The notes beneath the pieces were generated by a model. It was not told the DNA's origin and did no database searches. It saw only the letters and a program-made list of their open reading frames with translations. Shown here one piece after another: positions 1 through 7,926 of a stretch of DNA of 64,000 nt (the first letter of the stretch is position 1; every line of letters begins with the position of its first letter). Source of the stretch: Moraxella sp. ZY210820 (GTDB lineage Bacteria; Pseudomonadota; Gammaproteobacteria; Pseudomonadales; Moraxellaceae); the NCBI RefSeq assembly GCF_030674635.1, contig NZ_CP089978.1, positions 620,001 to 684,000 of the forward strand. Direction: 5' to 3'. The position numbers were made by a program, and so were the translations under genes.

Positions 1-123
1 GATTTCCCTAGTAATTTAATTACTCTAAAGAGCCGTTCAAGACTAGGACGTTGATAGGTTGGATGTGGAAGCATGGCGACATGTGAAGCTGACCAATACT
101 AATTGCTCGTGTGGCTTGACTAT
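1..123 (+). rRNA. 23S rRNA, 3' end (partial)
   Basis: The stretch ending in 'accaatactaattgctcgtgtggcttgac' style sequence (about 90-121) matches the conserved 3' terminus of bacterial 23S rRNA, where the usual form is 'accggtactaatgaaccgtgaggctta'. The gene runs in from outside the window. The exact 3' end is an estimate. It is followed by a short spacer and 5S rRNA, as in a normal rRNA operon. Confidence 0.85.
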
Positions 124-234
124 ACAACACCCAAGTTGTTGTATAAACACAATAATCCAAAATAAATGTGAAAACTTGATTCAGAAAATGCAATGAACAA
201 AACAACTCAGCTCAATACTCGCTGTACCAGTTTC

Positions 235-349
235 GTTGGCGACCATAGCAAGTGTGAACCACCTGATCCCTTCCCGAACTCAGAAGTGAAACCACTTAGC
301 GCTGATGGTAGTGTGGTGTTAACCATGTGAGAGTAAGTCATCGCCAACT
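235..349 (+). rRNA. rrf: 5S rRNA
   Basis: Contains the conserved 5S segments 'ggcgaccatagcaagtg', 'accacctgatcccttcccg', 'aactcagaagtgaaac' and 'gatggtagtgtgg', and the closing stem pairs 'ttggcga' near the start with 'tcgccaa' near the end. Length about 115 nt is normal. The sequence is close to 5S of Moraxella/Acinetobacter relatives as I remember them. Ends are accurate to a few bases. Confidence 0.92.
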
Positions 350-360
350 CCTTTTTAAAT

Positions 361-401
361 AAAAACCTTCAATCAAATAAATAATGGTTGAAGGTTTTTT
401 A
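361..401 (+). terminator. rRNA operon terminator
   Basis: An 11-bp stem (AAAACCTTCAA / TTGAAGGTTTT) with a loop of about 13 nt followed by a T-run, 12 bp after the 5S gene. A classic intrinsic terminator for the rRNA operon. Confidence 0.85.
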
Positions 402-444
402 TTACATAAATTATTTGTATTCTTAATTATTTACTTTGGTAGAT

Positions 445-540
445 TCAATTACCAGCTGCAACGCACTGAAAATCAGATTTTACCTTAAGAGGTGTTCTAA
501 AACCTAGTACTTTTCGTGGTCTATTGTTCAAATAAGCTTC
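445..540 (-). pseudogene. IS30-family transposase, C-terminal fragment
   Basis: Reverse-strand translation reads EAYLNNRPRKVLGFRTPLKV and continues to a stop at 445-447. 'LNNRPRKxLGFxTP' is the C-terminal signature of IS30-family DDE transposases. Only about 33 codons remain; the rest of the element, including its left part, is gone. It abuts an IS630-type fragment on the other strand, so the area between the rRNA operon and the prophage is a graveyard of insertion sequences. Confidence 0.8.
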
Positions 541-545
541 TATCT

Positions 546-725
546 GGAATGGATATTTTGTGTGAAATGGCACAGAGATTGGGGCATAAAGTCTTACCTC
601 TAGCACCTTATTCTCCAGAACTTAATCCAATAGAACGGACATGGGCAAATATTAAGAGATACATGCGAAGTATTTTGTCTTGTGAACGTAATTTTATCGA
701 TACGATAGTGTCCTATTTTATTTTA
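546..725 (+). pseudogene. IS630-family transposase, C-terminal fragment
   Basis: The plus-strand frame contains LPLAPYSPELNPIERTWANI, the hallmark around the catalytic glutamate in the C-terminal DDE domain of IS630/Tc1-type transposases. The N-terminal catalytic part is absent, no start context is visible, and the open frame simply runs on into the integrase remnant that follows. Non-functional remnant. Confidence 0.8.
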
Positions 726-734
726 ATTGACTAT

Positions 735-778
735 ATTTGTTTGATTTTTGAACTAAATAAATCGAATAACTCATATTA
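735..778 (-). pseudogene. 5' end of a lost integrase gene (first ~14 codons)
   Basis: Read on the minus strand from 778, the sequence begins ATG and translates MSYSIYLVQKSNKY followed by a stop. The intact integrase at 32617-33687 starts with exactly these residues, and the DNA is nearly identical. The remainder of this second integrase was removed when the IS debris arrived. Together with the upstream repeat at 779-936 this is the scar of another element that used the same tRNA site. Confidence 0.85.
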
Positions 779-923
779 ACCCCCAAAAGTGGAAACAGAG
801 TGGAAAACTATACCAAAAAATACCGAGAAATACCGCAAAAAAACATAAAAGCCTAGCAATGCAAAACCCCCAAGCTAGTATAGACTAGGCTTGGGGGCTA
901 TATATTTTTTATGTTTTAAATTT

Positions 924-936
924 GGCTCTCCCACCT
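924..936. other. attL core of the prophage
   Basis: GGCTCTCCCACCT here equals the 3' end of tRNA-Asn at 33838-33850 (minus strand). To the right the sequence departs from the tRNA, as expected for an integrase that uses a tRNA 3' end and restores the intact gene at the other junction. The long identity to the left of the core is not needed for attL and comes from the tandem-element scar. Confidence 0.8.
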
Positions 937-980
937 AGAGCCGATAAAGTAAATAAAAACAATAAGATAAAATAAATAAA

Positions 981-996
981 GTGGAAATAAGTGGAA
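981..996 (+). repeat. Paired GTGGAA motifs (possible integrase arm sites)
   Basis: GTGGAA occurs twice with 10-bp periodicity (981 and 991) about 45 bp inside attL. On the integrase side of attR, the related pair GCGGAA/GTGGAA is spaced 11 bp. Paired motifs about one helical turn apart, on both sides of the core, are what integrase arm-binding sites look like. This is inference only. Confidence 0.35.
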
Positions 997-1073
997 CTAT
1001 ATTAAGCCAGTGCATAGGTCGGTTATCTTATATAGAAAATAAAAAACACTTTTCCGAGATGACTTCAAAAATA

Positions 1074-1347
1074 GGTTACTCAGGTTACTAAGACAAAAAA
1101 TAGTATTTAATGTATTGAAAAATAAGGATATTATATAAATTAGTAAAGGTTACAAATAGGTTACTATAAAGTTACTGGTAACTTATAATTTAGGTTACCA
1201 CTATCAGTTATTAAGATATTGATTTTAAATAATATTTAAAAAATAAGTTACTGAAGTAACTTAAGGTATCTTATTTAGAGTTACCTATAAAATATATTTA
1301 AATCAATGATTTAAGTCATAAAATATTTTACAGTAACTTCAGTAACC
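1074..1347. repeat. Cluster of GTTAC(T/C) repeats
   Basis: About a dozen copies of GTTACT/GTTACC or their complement lie here in both orientations, including the 14-bp palindrome-like GTTACTGAAGTAAC at 1247-1260. Four more copies lie at 32511-32608 beside the integrase gene. In the excised circle the two clusters flank att and int. They could be integrase or excisionase arm sites, or origin iterons for the phage primase-helicase. Nothing else is recognisable in 937-1619 apart from the features listed separately. Confidence 0.6.
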
Positions 1348-1379
1348 TAATTTTCATCAGCATGAAACGTACTATCATT

Positions 1380-1428
1380 TTTTTGTTTTTCAAAATTCAG
1401 CATGATACTGCATGATTTCGCATGAAAT
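1380..1428 (+). repeat. GCATGA short repeats
   Basis: GCATGA occurs four times in about 70 bp (near 1359, 1398, 1408, 1419), always as C/T-GCATGAAA or GCATGAT. Short, regularly spaced and next to the GTTAC cluster. Function unknown; protein-binding sites for packaging or replication are possible. Confidence 0.4.
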
Positions 1429-1484
1429 AAATTGGCTGTTTTTCTGTGTCCATCGCTACTATTGAGCAGGGCAAAGAAAACTCA

Positions 1485-1552
1485 TGCACCTGCATTTGTT
1501 TTTACACATTTAGTGTGCAGGTGTGGCGTGGAGACAACTGCGTTTGGGCGGA
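1485..1552 (+). other. Candidate cos / packaging region
   Basis: The inverted repeat CACCTGCA (1487-1494) / TGCAGGTG (1516-1523) is followed by a G-rich stretch with 'ggtgtggcgtggaga' and 'gggcgg'. It lies 70 bp beyond the portal gene end, where P2-like phages keep cos, and is the most GC-rich part of an otherwise AT-rich gap. P2 ends carry a similar G-rich 19-nt overhang. Position and composition only; no cut site is shown. Confidence 0.35.
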
Positions 1553-1619
1553 CAGCTTTTGAGCAAATTTAGACAATAAAAAACCAGTGATAACACTGGT
1601 TAAGTTTATAGAAAAATAA

Positions 1620-2612
1620 TTATGTGGTGGTGGCGGTGGCGATGAGTGGGTACTCAGCAAAGCGGATAATCTCAATGCCGAGATAATCGTTTATTTGTTT
1701 GAACAGGTTTTGATAATGCACAATCTCATTGTAATAAAATACTTTGGCTGCTTTTTCGATGTCGCCGAACCCCCCAGCGTTTTGTGGGGTAACGCCTATT
1801 AACTGGGGCGGTGTGCGGTGTCCTGCGAGTTGGTCATCACGGCTTGCAATCTTGATATTATAAAATTCGTCTTTGGCTGCGACTTCGGCAATCGGAATAA
1901 CTTGCACGCCATCTTTTTTGCCGTTTGGCGTATAAATCAACAGGTTTTTAAAGTTGCCAGCTCCTTTTGATTGTTCAAGCGATTGCTCCAGAGCATCAAT
2001 ATCATCTTGGGTTTGTAGAGCATCGGTCAAGTGCATAATAAAACCCGCATGGGCTCCATTTTTGTAATATTTTCTGCGGAATAATGTAGCACTTTCGTTG
2101 AGTAAAATTGCGTTAATTGTACTTAAATAATCAGGCACGCCATAAATATTTTGGGTAATATCAGCATCGTAAATATGGATAATATCGCCTTGATTAAATT
2201 GATGGCTCTCACTCATGTATTGGTTGAGTTGATAATAAGTATTCGGCTCAATACCACGTCTCATGTTTAGGCATGGTCGTGTAGTTAATTTTAAAATCTT
2301 GCCAAAAATATTTTTTTCGACATGGACATAGGCATTGGCAAACGTCAAAAGACTTAACGCTAACGCATTAAAATCTTGTAAACTCAATAATGGGTGCGGA
2401 ATAAATGTACTACTTAAAATATTGCGTTTGACAATAACTGCACTGGTATGATGACTGGTCGCACGGAATAATTTTGCTGTTGCGTGCATATCATACGGCA
2501 ATTCATACCAGTTTTGCCATTGCGGACAGTAGCCGTATTCTAACAATGTTCGCCCGTCTAAAACTGGTTCAGGTTCGCCAAAGGTACGGAATAAAACTTG
2601 ATTTTTCATCAT
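1620..2612 (-). CDS. Q: Phage portal protein (P2 gpQ family)
   Basis: 330 residues, the usual length of P2 Q-type portals. Family landmarks include the N-terminal 'FGEPEPVLD' segment, 'PHPLLSLQDFNALALSLLTF', 'YGVPDYLSTINAILLNESATLFRR' and 'HRTPPQLIGVTPQNAGGFGD' near residues 270-290. The protein forms the dodecameric ring at the capsid vertex through which DNA is pumped. It starts 1 bp after the terminase stop, so the two are translated together from the leftward late promoter near 4440. The gene is the last of the leftward head operon. Confidence 0.95.
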   Translation of the reverse strand: MMKNQVLFRTFGEPEPVLDGRTLLEYGYCPQWQNWYELPYDMHATAKLFRATSHHTSAVIVKRNILSSTFIPHPLLSLQDFNALALSLLTFANAYVHVEKNIFGKILKLTTRPCLNMRRGIEPNTYYQLNQYMSESHQFNQGDIIHIYDADITQNIYGVPDYLSTINAILLNESATLFRRKYYKNGAHAGFIMHLTDALQTQDDIDALEQSLEQSKGAGNFKNLLIYTPNGKKDGVQVIPIAEVAAKDEFYNIKIASRDDQLAGHRTPPQLIGVTPQNAGGFGDIEKAAKVFYYNEIVHYQNLFKQINDYLGIEIIRFAEYPLIATATTT

Positions 2613-2613
2613 C

Positions 2614-4416
2614 TTAACCTTTAAAAATTCGGATTCTTGGTTTCATCGCATTGCTAATTTGCTCATCAACAATGTCAATAATTGGAGCACATTCTAGTGC
2701 GTTCATAATTGCCCAAGCCATATCACCATGTCCTGTTTCGGCCGAGCGTGTTGTTACAAGCGTTTGTGCTCCTTGTTTACTGGTTAGAGCTTTACGGATA
2801 GACATAAATGACTTTGCAATATCAACTCTACTTGTATCAAAATGTAGCCGTCTGCGTTTAAAAAGCTCTTTTGTTCTTAATCCCATCTTCACTTTTAAAT
2901 CAGCATTGTAATTTAACAGTTTGACAGATGGATAAAACTTCTTTACATATTCTCCAACCGCTAAGCCATTACCTGTATTGTCTAAGCCAATAAATGTTAC
3001 ATTATAACGCTCAACAAATTTTTTAATGATTAGGGCTTGTTCGCTTGCTTGCAAACGTATCAATTGTTGCACGTGCAAGACACGATATGGACTTAAATCA
3101 GATACAGGCGGGGCAACAACGACAAGTGCTGCCTTATCTCCAGTAAACGACGGGTCATAGCCGAGCCAAACTTCGCCAGCATATGGCTCAGAGTCAAACG
3201 GATGGTAATCTGTCCACGTTTCCCAAGTATCAATCATATTTGGCTCTATAATATCTAGTGGGAAATATGAGCCACTGTCATCAATAAATTCACACTCAAA
3301 CAGATTCGCAAATTCATCTTCTGAATATTCCGCTTCTAAGTCTTCACGACTAAAGCGGTCATAGCCCCTGCGTTCAGCATCGGTTAAGGTTACAATTTGC
3401 CGTGTTCGTCTATCCGCTCCTTTTGTTGGTTTTTGTAGAGCAACTTTTGAAATATCAATCTCGGTTTGCTTTTTGCGTTTGCCGTCCGTACCTGCCCAAA
3501 ATTCGTACGCTTGATGTAGGATACTGCTTGGCGTGGAAATGTAAATTTGCTTGTACATTTTTTGTGATGCCATTGCTGAAGCGACTTTTCTGAACATCGT
3601 AAAATTACGAATCCAAAAAAATTCGTCCATAATGACATCGCCATGTTTACCTTGTGATGTAAGGGCATTTGTACCAAGATAATAAATATTGGCTTGTTTG
3701 CCTTCTGGCATATTGATTTCAATCGGATTGCCTTTTAATTCTTTGCCCGTATGCTCCATGACAAAAGACTTGATATATTCAACAAATTGATAGGCTTGGG
3801 CTTTTGATGCCGATAAAAAGATTTTATTTTTACCCGTTTTAAATAGGTTGATTAACGCCCACAATGCAAAATAAAAAGTCGCACCAATTTGACGGCTTTT
3901 CAGCATCATAAAGATACGAGCCTGCTCAACCGCATCTCCCCATTCATGTTGAAAATCAAAAAATAATTCTTCAAACGCTTGAGTTAATTTATCGATTTCT
4001 TCTTGTGTAAACTGATTTTTGAGCGGTTTTTTACGTTCGCCAGCATTACGTTTTTTCAGATTTTCATTTAAATCGCTTTCATTGCCACCATTGCGGTAAC
4101 GTTCAATTTTTGCCGATTTTTCTAGCATACGCATTAAAAAATCCATTTCTTTATAATTTGCATTGGATTTATTATCCGCAAAAATCAACGACAAAAATCT
4201 CGCACGCAAACCCAGTGTAACATCATCAAAAATATCTGCTTTTTCCCAACCATCACGTTGTTTCCAACTTTGTACCGTTGATTGATTTTCGCTCAAATGT
4301 CGTGAAATTTCAGCAACAGAAAGCCCTTGAGCGAAAAGTATCCGCCCTTGTTGTCGTGGGGTCATGGTGCTGAAAAAACTCAGCTCGTTGTGTGTGCTAT
4401 CGTTCATGTTTTGCAT
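2614..4416 (-). CDS. P: Terminase large/ATPase subunit (P2 gpP family)
   Basis: 600 residues. The N-terminus carries a helix-turn-helix (QQGRILFAQGLSVAEISRHL) typical of gpP. The ATPase domain has 'MMLKSRQIGATFYFALWAL' (Walker A-like, about residue 170) and 'GDVIMDEFFWI' (Walker B, about 255). The nuclease domain carries 'WLGYDPSFTGDKAALVVV' and 'FIGLDNTGNGLAVGEYVKK'. It cuts at cos and packages DNA with gpM. Read divergently from the scaffold gene across a 130-bp control region; downstream is the portal. Confidence 0.95.
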   Translation of the reverse strand: MQNMNDSTHNELSFFSTMTPRQQGRILFAQGLSVAEISRHLSENQSTVQSWKQRDGWEKADIFDDVTLGLRARFLSLIFADNKSNANYKEMDFLMRMLEKSAKIERYRNGGNESDLNENLKKRNAGERKKPLKNQFTQEEIDKLTQAFEELFFDFQHEWGDAVEQARIFMMLKSRQIGATFYFALWALINLFKTGKNKIFLSASKAQAYQFVEYIKSFVMEHTGKELKGNPIEINMPEGKQANIYYLGTNALTSQGKHGDVIMDEFFWIRNFTMFRKVASAMASQKMYKQIYISTPSSILHQAYEFWAGTDGKRKKQTEIDISKVALQKPTKGADRRTRQIVTLTDAERRGYDRFSREDLEAEYSEDEFANLFECEFIDDSGSYFPLDIIEPNMIDTWETWTDYHPFDSEPYAGEVWLGYDPSFTGDKAALVVVAPPVSDLSPYRVLHVQQLIRLQASEQALIIKKFVERYNVTFIGLDNTGNGLAVGEYVKKFYPSVKLLNYNADLKVKMGLRTKELFKRRRLHFDTSRVDIAKSFMSIRKALTSKQGAQTLVTTRSAETGHGDMAWAIMNALECAPIIDIVDEQISNAMKPRIRIFKG

Positions 4417-4452
4417 TTAACGATATTTTTAAATATTTTTCTTGTTGTGATT

Positions 4453-4475
4453 ATCCGCTTAAACCTTAAGCGGAT
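4453..4475. promoter_or_regulatory. Late-promoter inverted repeat, copy 1
   Basis: ATCCGCTTA-N5-TAAGCGGAT, perfect 9-bp arms, in the divergent P/O control region: 70 bp before the O start codon and 37 bp before P. The identical arms with identical spacing occur at 23104-23126, 72 bp before gene V. A -10-like CATAAT lies at 4509-4514, placing the repeat near -58 for O. P2 Ogr-type activators bind near -55, so this is the likely late-activator site. Confidence 0.65.
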
Positions 4476-4545
4476 TTTAAGTGATTGAGATTATTCATTT
4501 AAATTTTTCATAATGATGTCAATTTAATATTTTGAGATTTTTTTG

Positions 4546-5508
4546 ATGAATCTTGCAGGTAAAGGGCGTGTTGAAAAACGCCTAAAAGTTGCCCAAGCAG
4601 GGCAAACGGTGGACGGTCGCCAACTGTCGCCACAAGAAATTATCGATATGGCAAATACTTACAATCCTGCTTTGTATGCAGGACGGATTAACATTGAGCA
4701 TATTTTAGGCTTTTCGCCTAATCCGCCATTCAACGCTTATGGCGATATTTTAGCCGTAGAAGCTGTGCAAGAAAATGGCGTGTGGTGTTTATACAACACA
4801 ATTTCAGCTTTGCCGAATTTAGTTGAGATGAATAAAGATGGACAAAAATTATACCCATCGATTGAGTTTTATCGTGATTTTGCAGGGACTGGAAAAGCCT
4901 ACCAAGTCGGTTTGGCATTTACCGATACACCTGCATCGCTCGGCACTGAACCGCTTAAATTTTCATCAAAACAAGGCAATACCTTATTTACCCAACCAAT
5001 TCAGGAGATTTTCATGGGTGCTGAAAAACAAACTTTATTGACCGCTCTGGCTGGTTTATTGCCATCAACTGAGCCTAAAGCCACAACGCCTGTGGTTAAT
5101 TTATCGGCAAATCCAACATTGATGACCACTGTACCTATAGCCAATACGCCTGTGTCTCAACCGATTACGCTCAATCAAAATCCAAATCAAAATGATGATA
5201 CGATGGTGAAGGCATTGACTGTGATTGTGATGTCAATGACTGAATTGAGCGATAAATTTTCCGCCCTCGAGCAGAAAATGGCTCAACAACCTACCGAACC
5301 AGTACAGCAATTATCTACACCTGTAGCCAATACACCTGTAGCTCAACCTGCACCAACTCAAACCACGCAAGTACAAAATGTTGATGCTTTTGCGACTTTG
5401 ACCGATGCAATCCAAAAATTATCGCAAAAATTAGACAGTGTCAGCACGCAAACTGCCAATCCTGCTCCTTTAGCAACAGGTGCAGTAGCTGATGTTACTC
5501 CATACTAA
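4546..5508 (+). CDS. O: Capsid scaffolding protein / protease (P2 gpO family)
   Basis: 320 residues starting at the ATG at 4546 (a TTG directly before it is less likely). The N-terminal serine-protease half has family motifs 'LSPQEIIDMANTYNPALYAGRINIEHI' and 'LYPSIEFYRDFAGTGKAYQVGLAFTDTPASLG'. The C-terminal half is the scaffold: low-complexity, with three NTPVxQP-type repeats (about residues 195-205 and 260-270) around a coiled-coil segment. It shapes the procapsid and cleaves itself, the capsid and the portal in P2. First gene of the rightward head operon. Confidence 0.9.
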   Translation: MNLAGKGRVEKRLKVAQAGQTVDGRQLSPQEIIDMANTYNPALYAGRINIEHILGFSPNPPFNAYGDILAVEAVQENGVWCLYNTISALPNLVEMNKDGQKLYPSIEFYRDFAGTGKAYQVGLAFTDTPASLGTEPLKFSSKQGNTLFTQPIQEIFMGAEKQTLLTALAGLLPSTEPKATTPVVNLSANPTLMTTVPIANTPVSQPITLNQNPNQNDDTMVKALTVIVMSMTELSDKFSALEQKMAQQPTEPVQQLSTPVANTPVAQPAPTQTTQVQNVDAFATLTDAIQKLSQKLDSVSTQTANPAPLATGAVADVTPY

Positions 5509-5520
5509 AAGGACTAAAAA

Positions 5521-6537
5521 ATGACCGCTTTACATCAAATTGCTCGTGAGCGTTTTGCAGAATATAAACGTGAAATCGCTCAAATGAATAATGTTGCAGA
5601 TACGGCCGAAAAATTTGCCGTTGCTCCTGCACCATTCCAAAAAATCGTTGCTGCCTATCAAGGGGCTGATGATTTTCTAAAATTGATTAACATCATTCCT
5701 GTGATTCATCAGTCAGGTGAAAAAATCGGCTTAATGGTTGGCTCAACCATTGCCAGTACCACAAATACCAAGACACAAGCTCGTCAGCCTGTGAATGTCG
5801 GTGATACTAAAGTTGATGATAAATATTTGTGTCAGCAAATTAACTATGACGTGGCGTATCGTTGGGAACTGCTCAATGCTTGGCGACATGACCCAATGTT
5901 TAAATCTAAATTAGCTCAAATGGTTACAAAAGCCATTGCTTTAGACAAAATTACCATCGGTTTTAATGGTACAAGCCGTGCTGATACATCTGACCGCAAT
6001 GCTAATCCGTTGTTGCAAGATGTGGCAAAAGGTTGGTTACAAAAAATCCGTGATAACGCTCCATCGCAAGTGTATCAGGGCAAATCTGGCGGACAAATTA
6101 CCGTTGGTGCAAATGGCGAATTTAAGACACTCGATGGCTTGGTGGAGAGTGCGGTAGAAACATTGATTGGCGAACAATATCGCAATGACCAAAATCTCGT
6201 GGTGCTTTGTGGTCGTAATTTAGTCGCTAGAAAATATTTGCCGTTGCTAGATAAAGCCCAAGACCCAACCGAACAAATTGCCAGCCGAGTGTTATATGGC
6301 GATAAAGTATTAGGCACACGCCAAGTGTTGTATCCGCACAATTTTCCTGCTAATGCGATTTTAATTACCACTTTAGATAACTTGTCGATTTACTTGCAAG
6401 AAGGCACGCTCGTCCGCCATATCGAAACACAACCAGCGTGGGATCGTGATGTCGATTTTCAGTCGATTAATGAAGATTATGTGGTGGAAGATTATTTCCG
6501 TTGTGCTTTGCTTGAAAATATTGTGGTGGAAGAATAA
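5521..6537 (+). CDS. N: Major capsid protein (P2 gpN family)
   Basis: 338 residues, normal for gpN. Family landmarks: 'FLKLINIIPVIHQSGEKIGLMV' (about 50-70), 'YLCQQINYDVAYRWELLNAWRHDPMF' (about 100-125), 'KITIGFNGTSRADTSDRNANP' and a C-terminal 'NEDYVVEDYFRCALLENI'. Forms the icosahedral shell. It follows the scaffold gene by 12 bp with ribosome-binding sequence 'aaaggac', and the start of gpM follows 2 bp after its stop, so head genes are tightly coupled. Confidence 0.95.
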   Translation: MTALHQIARERFAEYKREIAQMNNVADTAEKFAVAPAPFQKIVAAYQGADDFLKLINIIPVIHQSGEKIGLMVGSTIASTTNTKTQARQPVNVGDTKVDDKYLCQQINYDVAYRWELLNAWRHDPMFKSKLAQMVTKAIALDKITIGFNGTSRADTSDRNANPLLQDVAKGWLQKIRDNAPSQVYQGKSGGQITVGANGEFKTLDGLVESAVETLIGEQYRNDQNLVVLCGRNLVARKYLPLLDKAQDPTEQIASRVLYGDKVLGTRQVLYPHNFPANAILITTLDNLSIYLQEGTLVRHIETQPAWDRDVDFQSINEDYVVEDYFRCALLENIVVEE

Positions 6538-6539
6538 TC

Positions 6540-7295
6540 ATGGGCATTGAAGATATGAAACAACATCGTGAAAAGATGTTGTTACAAATGGAGCAACGTA
6601 AAAAGCCGTCTGCTCTTATAACAGTTTTGGAAAAATTGAGTGAATTAAAAACACCCACCGAGAATAATATCGAATTACGCCTGATGTCGCACTTGGCTCA
6701 GCTGAAAGAAATTCGCTCGGTGGAGCAAAAAATTGCACTTAAATCGGAATGGCTACCGCAATACATGGGCTTTATTGAAGCAAGTTTAGCCCAATCCCCT
6801 GCACCGCAAAATAACGTGTTGATGTATATGTTAGTGTGGGCGATTGATGCTCAAAACTTACCTTTATCATACCGTATTGCACAGCATGGTATCTTAAATG
6901 GTATGGTCATGCCTGAAGGCTTTACACGCTCAATCGCAGAATTAGTCGCTGATGAAGTGGGCGAAATCTGTCTTAAAAACCCTGATTTAGCCGTTGAACA
7001 TGGCGACTTGCTCAAACAATTTGCAGAGCTAATTCAGGGCGAAGATTTAGCTGACCAAGCCCATGCAAAATTGTACAAGGCGATTGGTATTGCACTCGAA
7101 AATTCAAAACCAAGTGATGCTTTAACAGCTTACAAAAACGCTTTACGTCTGCACGATGGTAGTGGCGTGAAAACCAGTATTACACGCTTAGAAAAAATGC
7201 TTAATAAAGCACCGATGTTGTCCACTGCAACACCTGACGGCTCGCACCAAGCTGACGATAAAAAGTCAGATGATGGTGCGTCCACCGTCACTTGA
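6540..7295 (+). CDS. M: Terminase endonuclease subunit (P2 gpM family)
   Basis: 251 residues. Family features are 'QYMGFIEASLAQSPAPQNNVLMYMLVWAIDAQNLPLSYRIAQHGI' around residues 78-120 and the degenerate C-terminal segment 'YKNALRLHDGSGVKTSITRLEKML'. The C-terminal tail is Asp/Ser-rich. With gpP it forms the terminase that recognises and cuts cos. Position between N and L is exactly as in P2. Confidence 0.92.
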   Translation: MGIEDMKQHREKMLLQMEQRKKPSALITVLEKLSELKTPTENNIELRLMSHLAQLKEIRSVEQKIALKSEWLPQYMGFIEASLAQSPAPQNNVLMYMLVWAIDAQNLPLSYRIAQHGILNGMVMPEGFTRSIAELVADEVGEICLKNPDLAVEHGDLLKQFAELIQGEDLADQAHAKLYKAIGIALENSKPSDALTAYKNALRLHDGSGVKTSITRLEKMLNKAPMLSTATPDGSHQADDKKSDDGASTVT

Positions 7296-7307
7296 TAGGG
7301 GCTAACT

Positions 7308-7718
7308 GTGCTTATCAATCAACAACCGATTGACAAAGTCATTGAAAATCCACGCTTAGGCTATCCCAGTCTAAGCGTGAAAGAATTGCTCAATACTGTG
7401 AGATTAGATGAAAGTAAGGGCGAAGCATTACTCAGCGAAAAAATTTTGCTTGCGATGATTGAAATCAATGGGCAATTATTGGATAAAAATTTTATTCAAA
7501 ATCCGCTCAATGATGAACAAACCGTCCTCTATAAAACAGCCGTCTGTTATGAATGCTCGGCATTAATTGCTGAAGATAATTTAGACTTTGACACCACATC
7601 AACAGGTCAAATTCGTGGCGAAAATGGCTTGAGTAAAATCGGTAGTTTAAGACGCATCGTGAGCAATCGTATCGCTGATTTAACAGGGCGAAAACGAAAC
7701 CGAGTGAGATTGATTTAA
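7308..7718 (+). CDS. L: Head completion/stabilisation protein (P2 gpL family)
   Basis: 136 residues. The family pattern 'PRLGYPSLSVKELLNTVRLDESKGEALLSEKILLAMIEINGQL' is at the N-terminus and 'TVLYKTAVCYECSALIAEDNLDFDTTSTGQIRGE' in the middle. gpL closes the filled head and forms the neck connection. The stop codon TAATG overlaps the start of gpX. P2-standard position. Confidence 0.92.
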   Translation: MLINQQPIDKVIENPRLGYPSLSVKELLNTVRLDESKGEALLSEKILLAMIEINGQLLDKNFIQNPLNDEQTVLYKTAVCYECSALIAEDNLDFDTTSTGQIRGENGLSKIGSLRRIVSNRIADLTGRKRNRVRLI

Positions 7719-7918
7719 TGCTGGTTTATGCTCAACAATTTGACACGATTGACAGTATTGCTTATCGATATTTTGGTGAGCAATCTGTTGATTATCTAGC
7801 AAAAATTTTAGATTTAAATCCTAATTTAAAAGGCGTGATTTTGGCTGAACATCAAGCAATACAACTCCCTGTTGCAACGGTTGAGCCAACATCAAACACC
7901 CTAAAATTGTGGGATTAG
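7718..7918 (+). CDS. X: Tail protein X (P2 gpX family, LysM-like)
   Basis: 66 residues with the LysM-like pattern typical of gpX: 'FDTIDSIAYRYFG' then 'VDYLAKILDLNPNL' then 'AEHQAIQLP'. gpX is needed for tail assembly. Starts inside the gpL stop codon (translational coupling) and is followed directly by the lysis genes. Confidence 0.9.
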   Translation: MLVYAQQFDTIDSIAYRYFGEQSVDYLAKILDLNPNLKGVILAEHQAIQLPVATVEPTSNTLKLWD

Positions 7919-7926
7919 GAGGATAT

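Larger units (their letters stand above)
735..936 (+). repeat. Left copy of a ~205-bp duplication of the int-att arm
   Basis: This stretch repeats 33643-33850 almost base for base: integrase start, the paired GTGGAA-type motifs, 'taccaaaaaataccgag' repeats, a stem-loop (CCCCCAAGC..GCTTGGGGG, 871-897) and the last 14 bases of tRNA-Asn. The copies differ by a few substitutions (gtggaaac versus gcggaaac at the start) and one G in the stem. Homology stops at 937, where prophage sequence begins. Confidence 0.9.

Noticed and set aside
20..205. ORF on the minus strand at the end of 23S rRNA
   Set aside because: Antisense to rRNA and spacer, no coding features.
516..779. 87-codon ORF as an intact gene
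   Set aside because: It joins an IS630 transposase C-terminus with antisense of the integrase remnant; a fusion by decay, not a gene.
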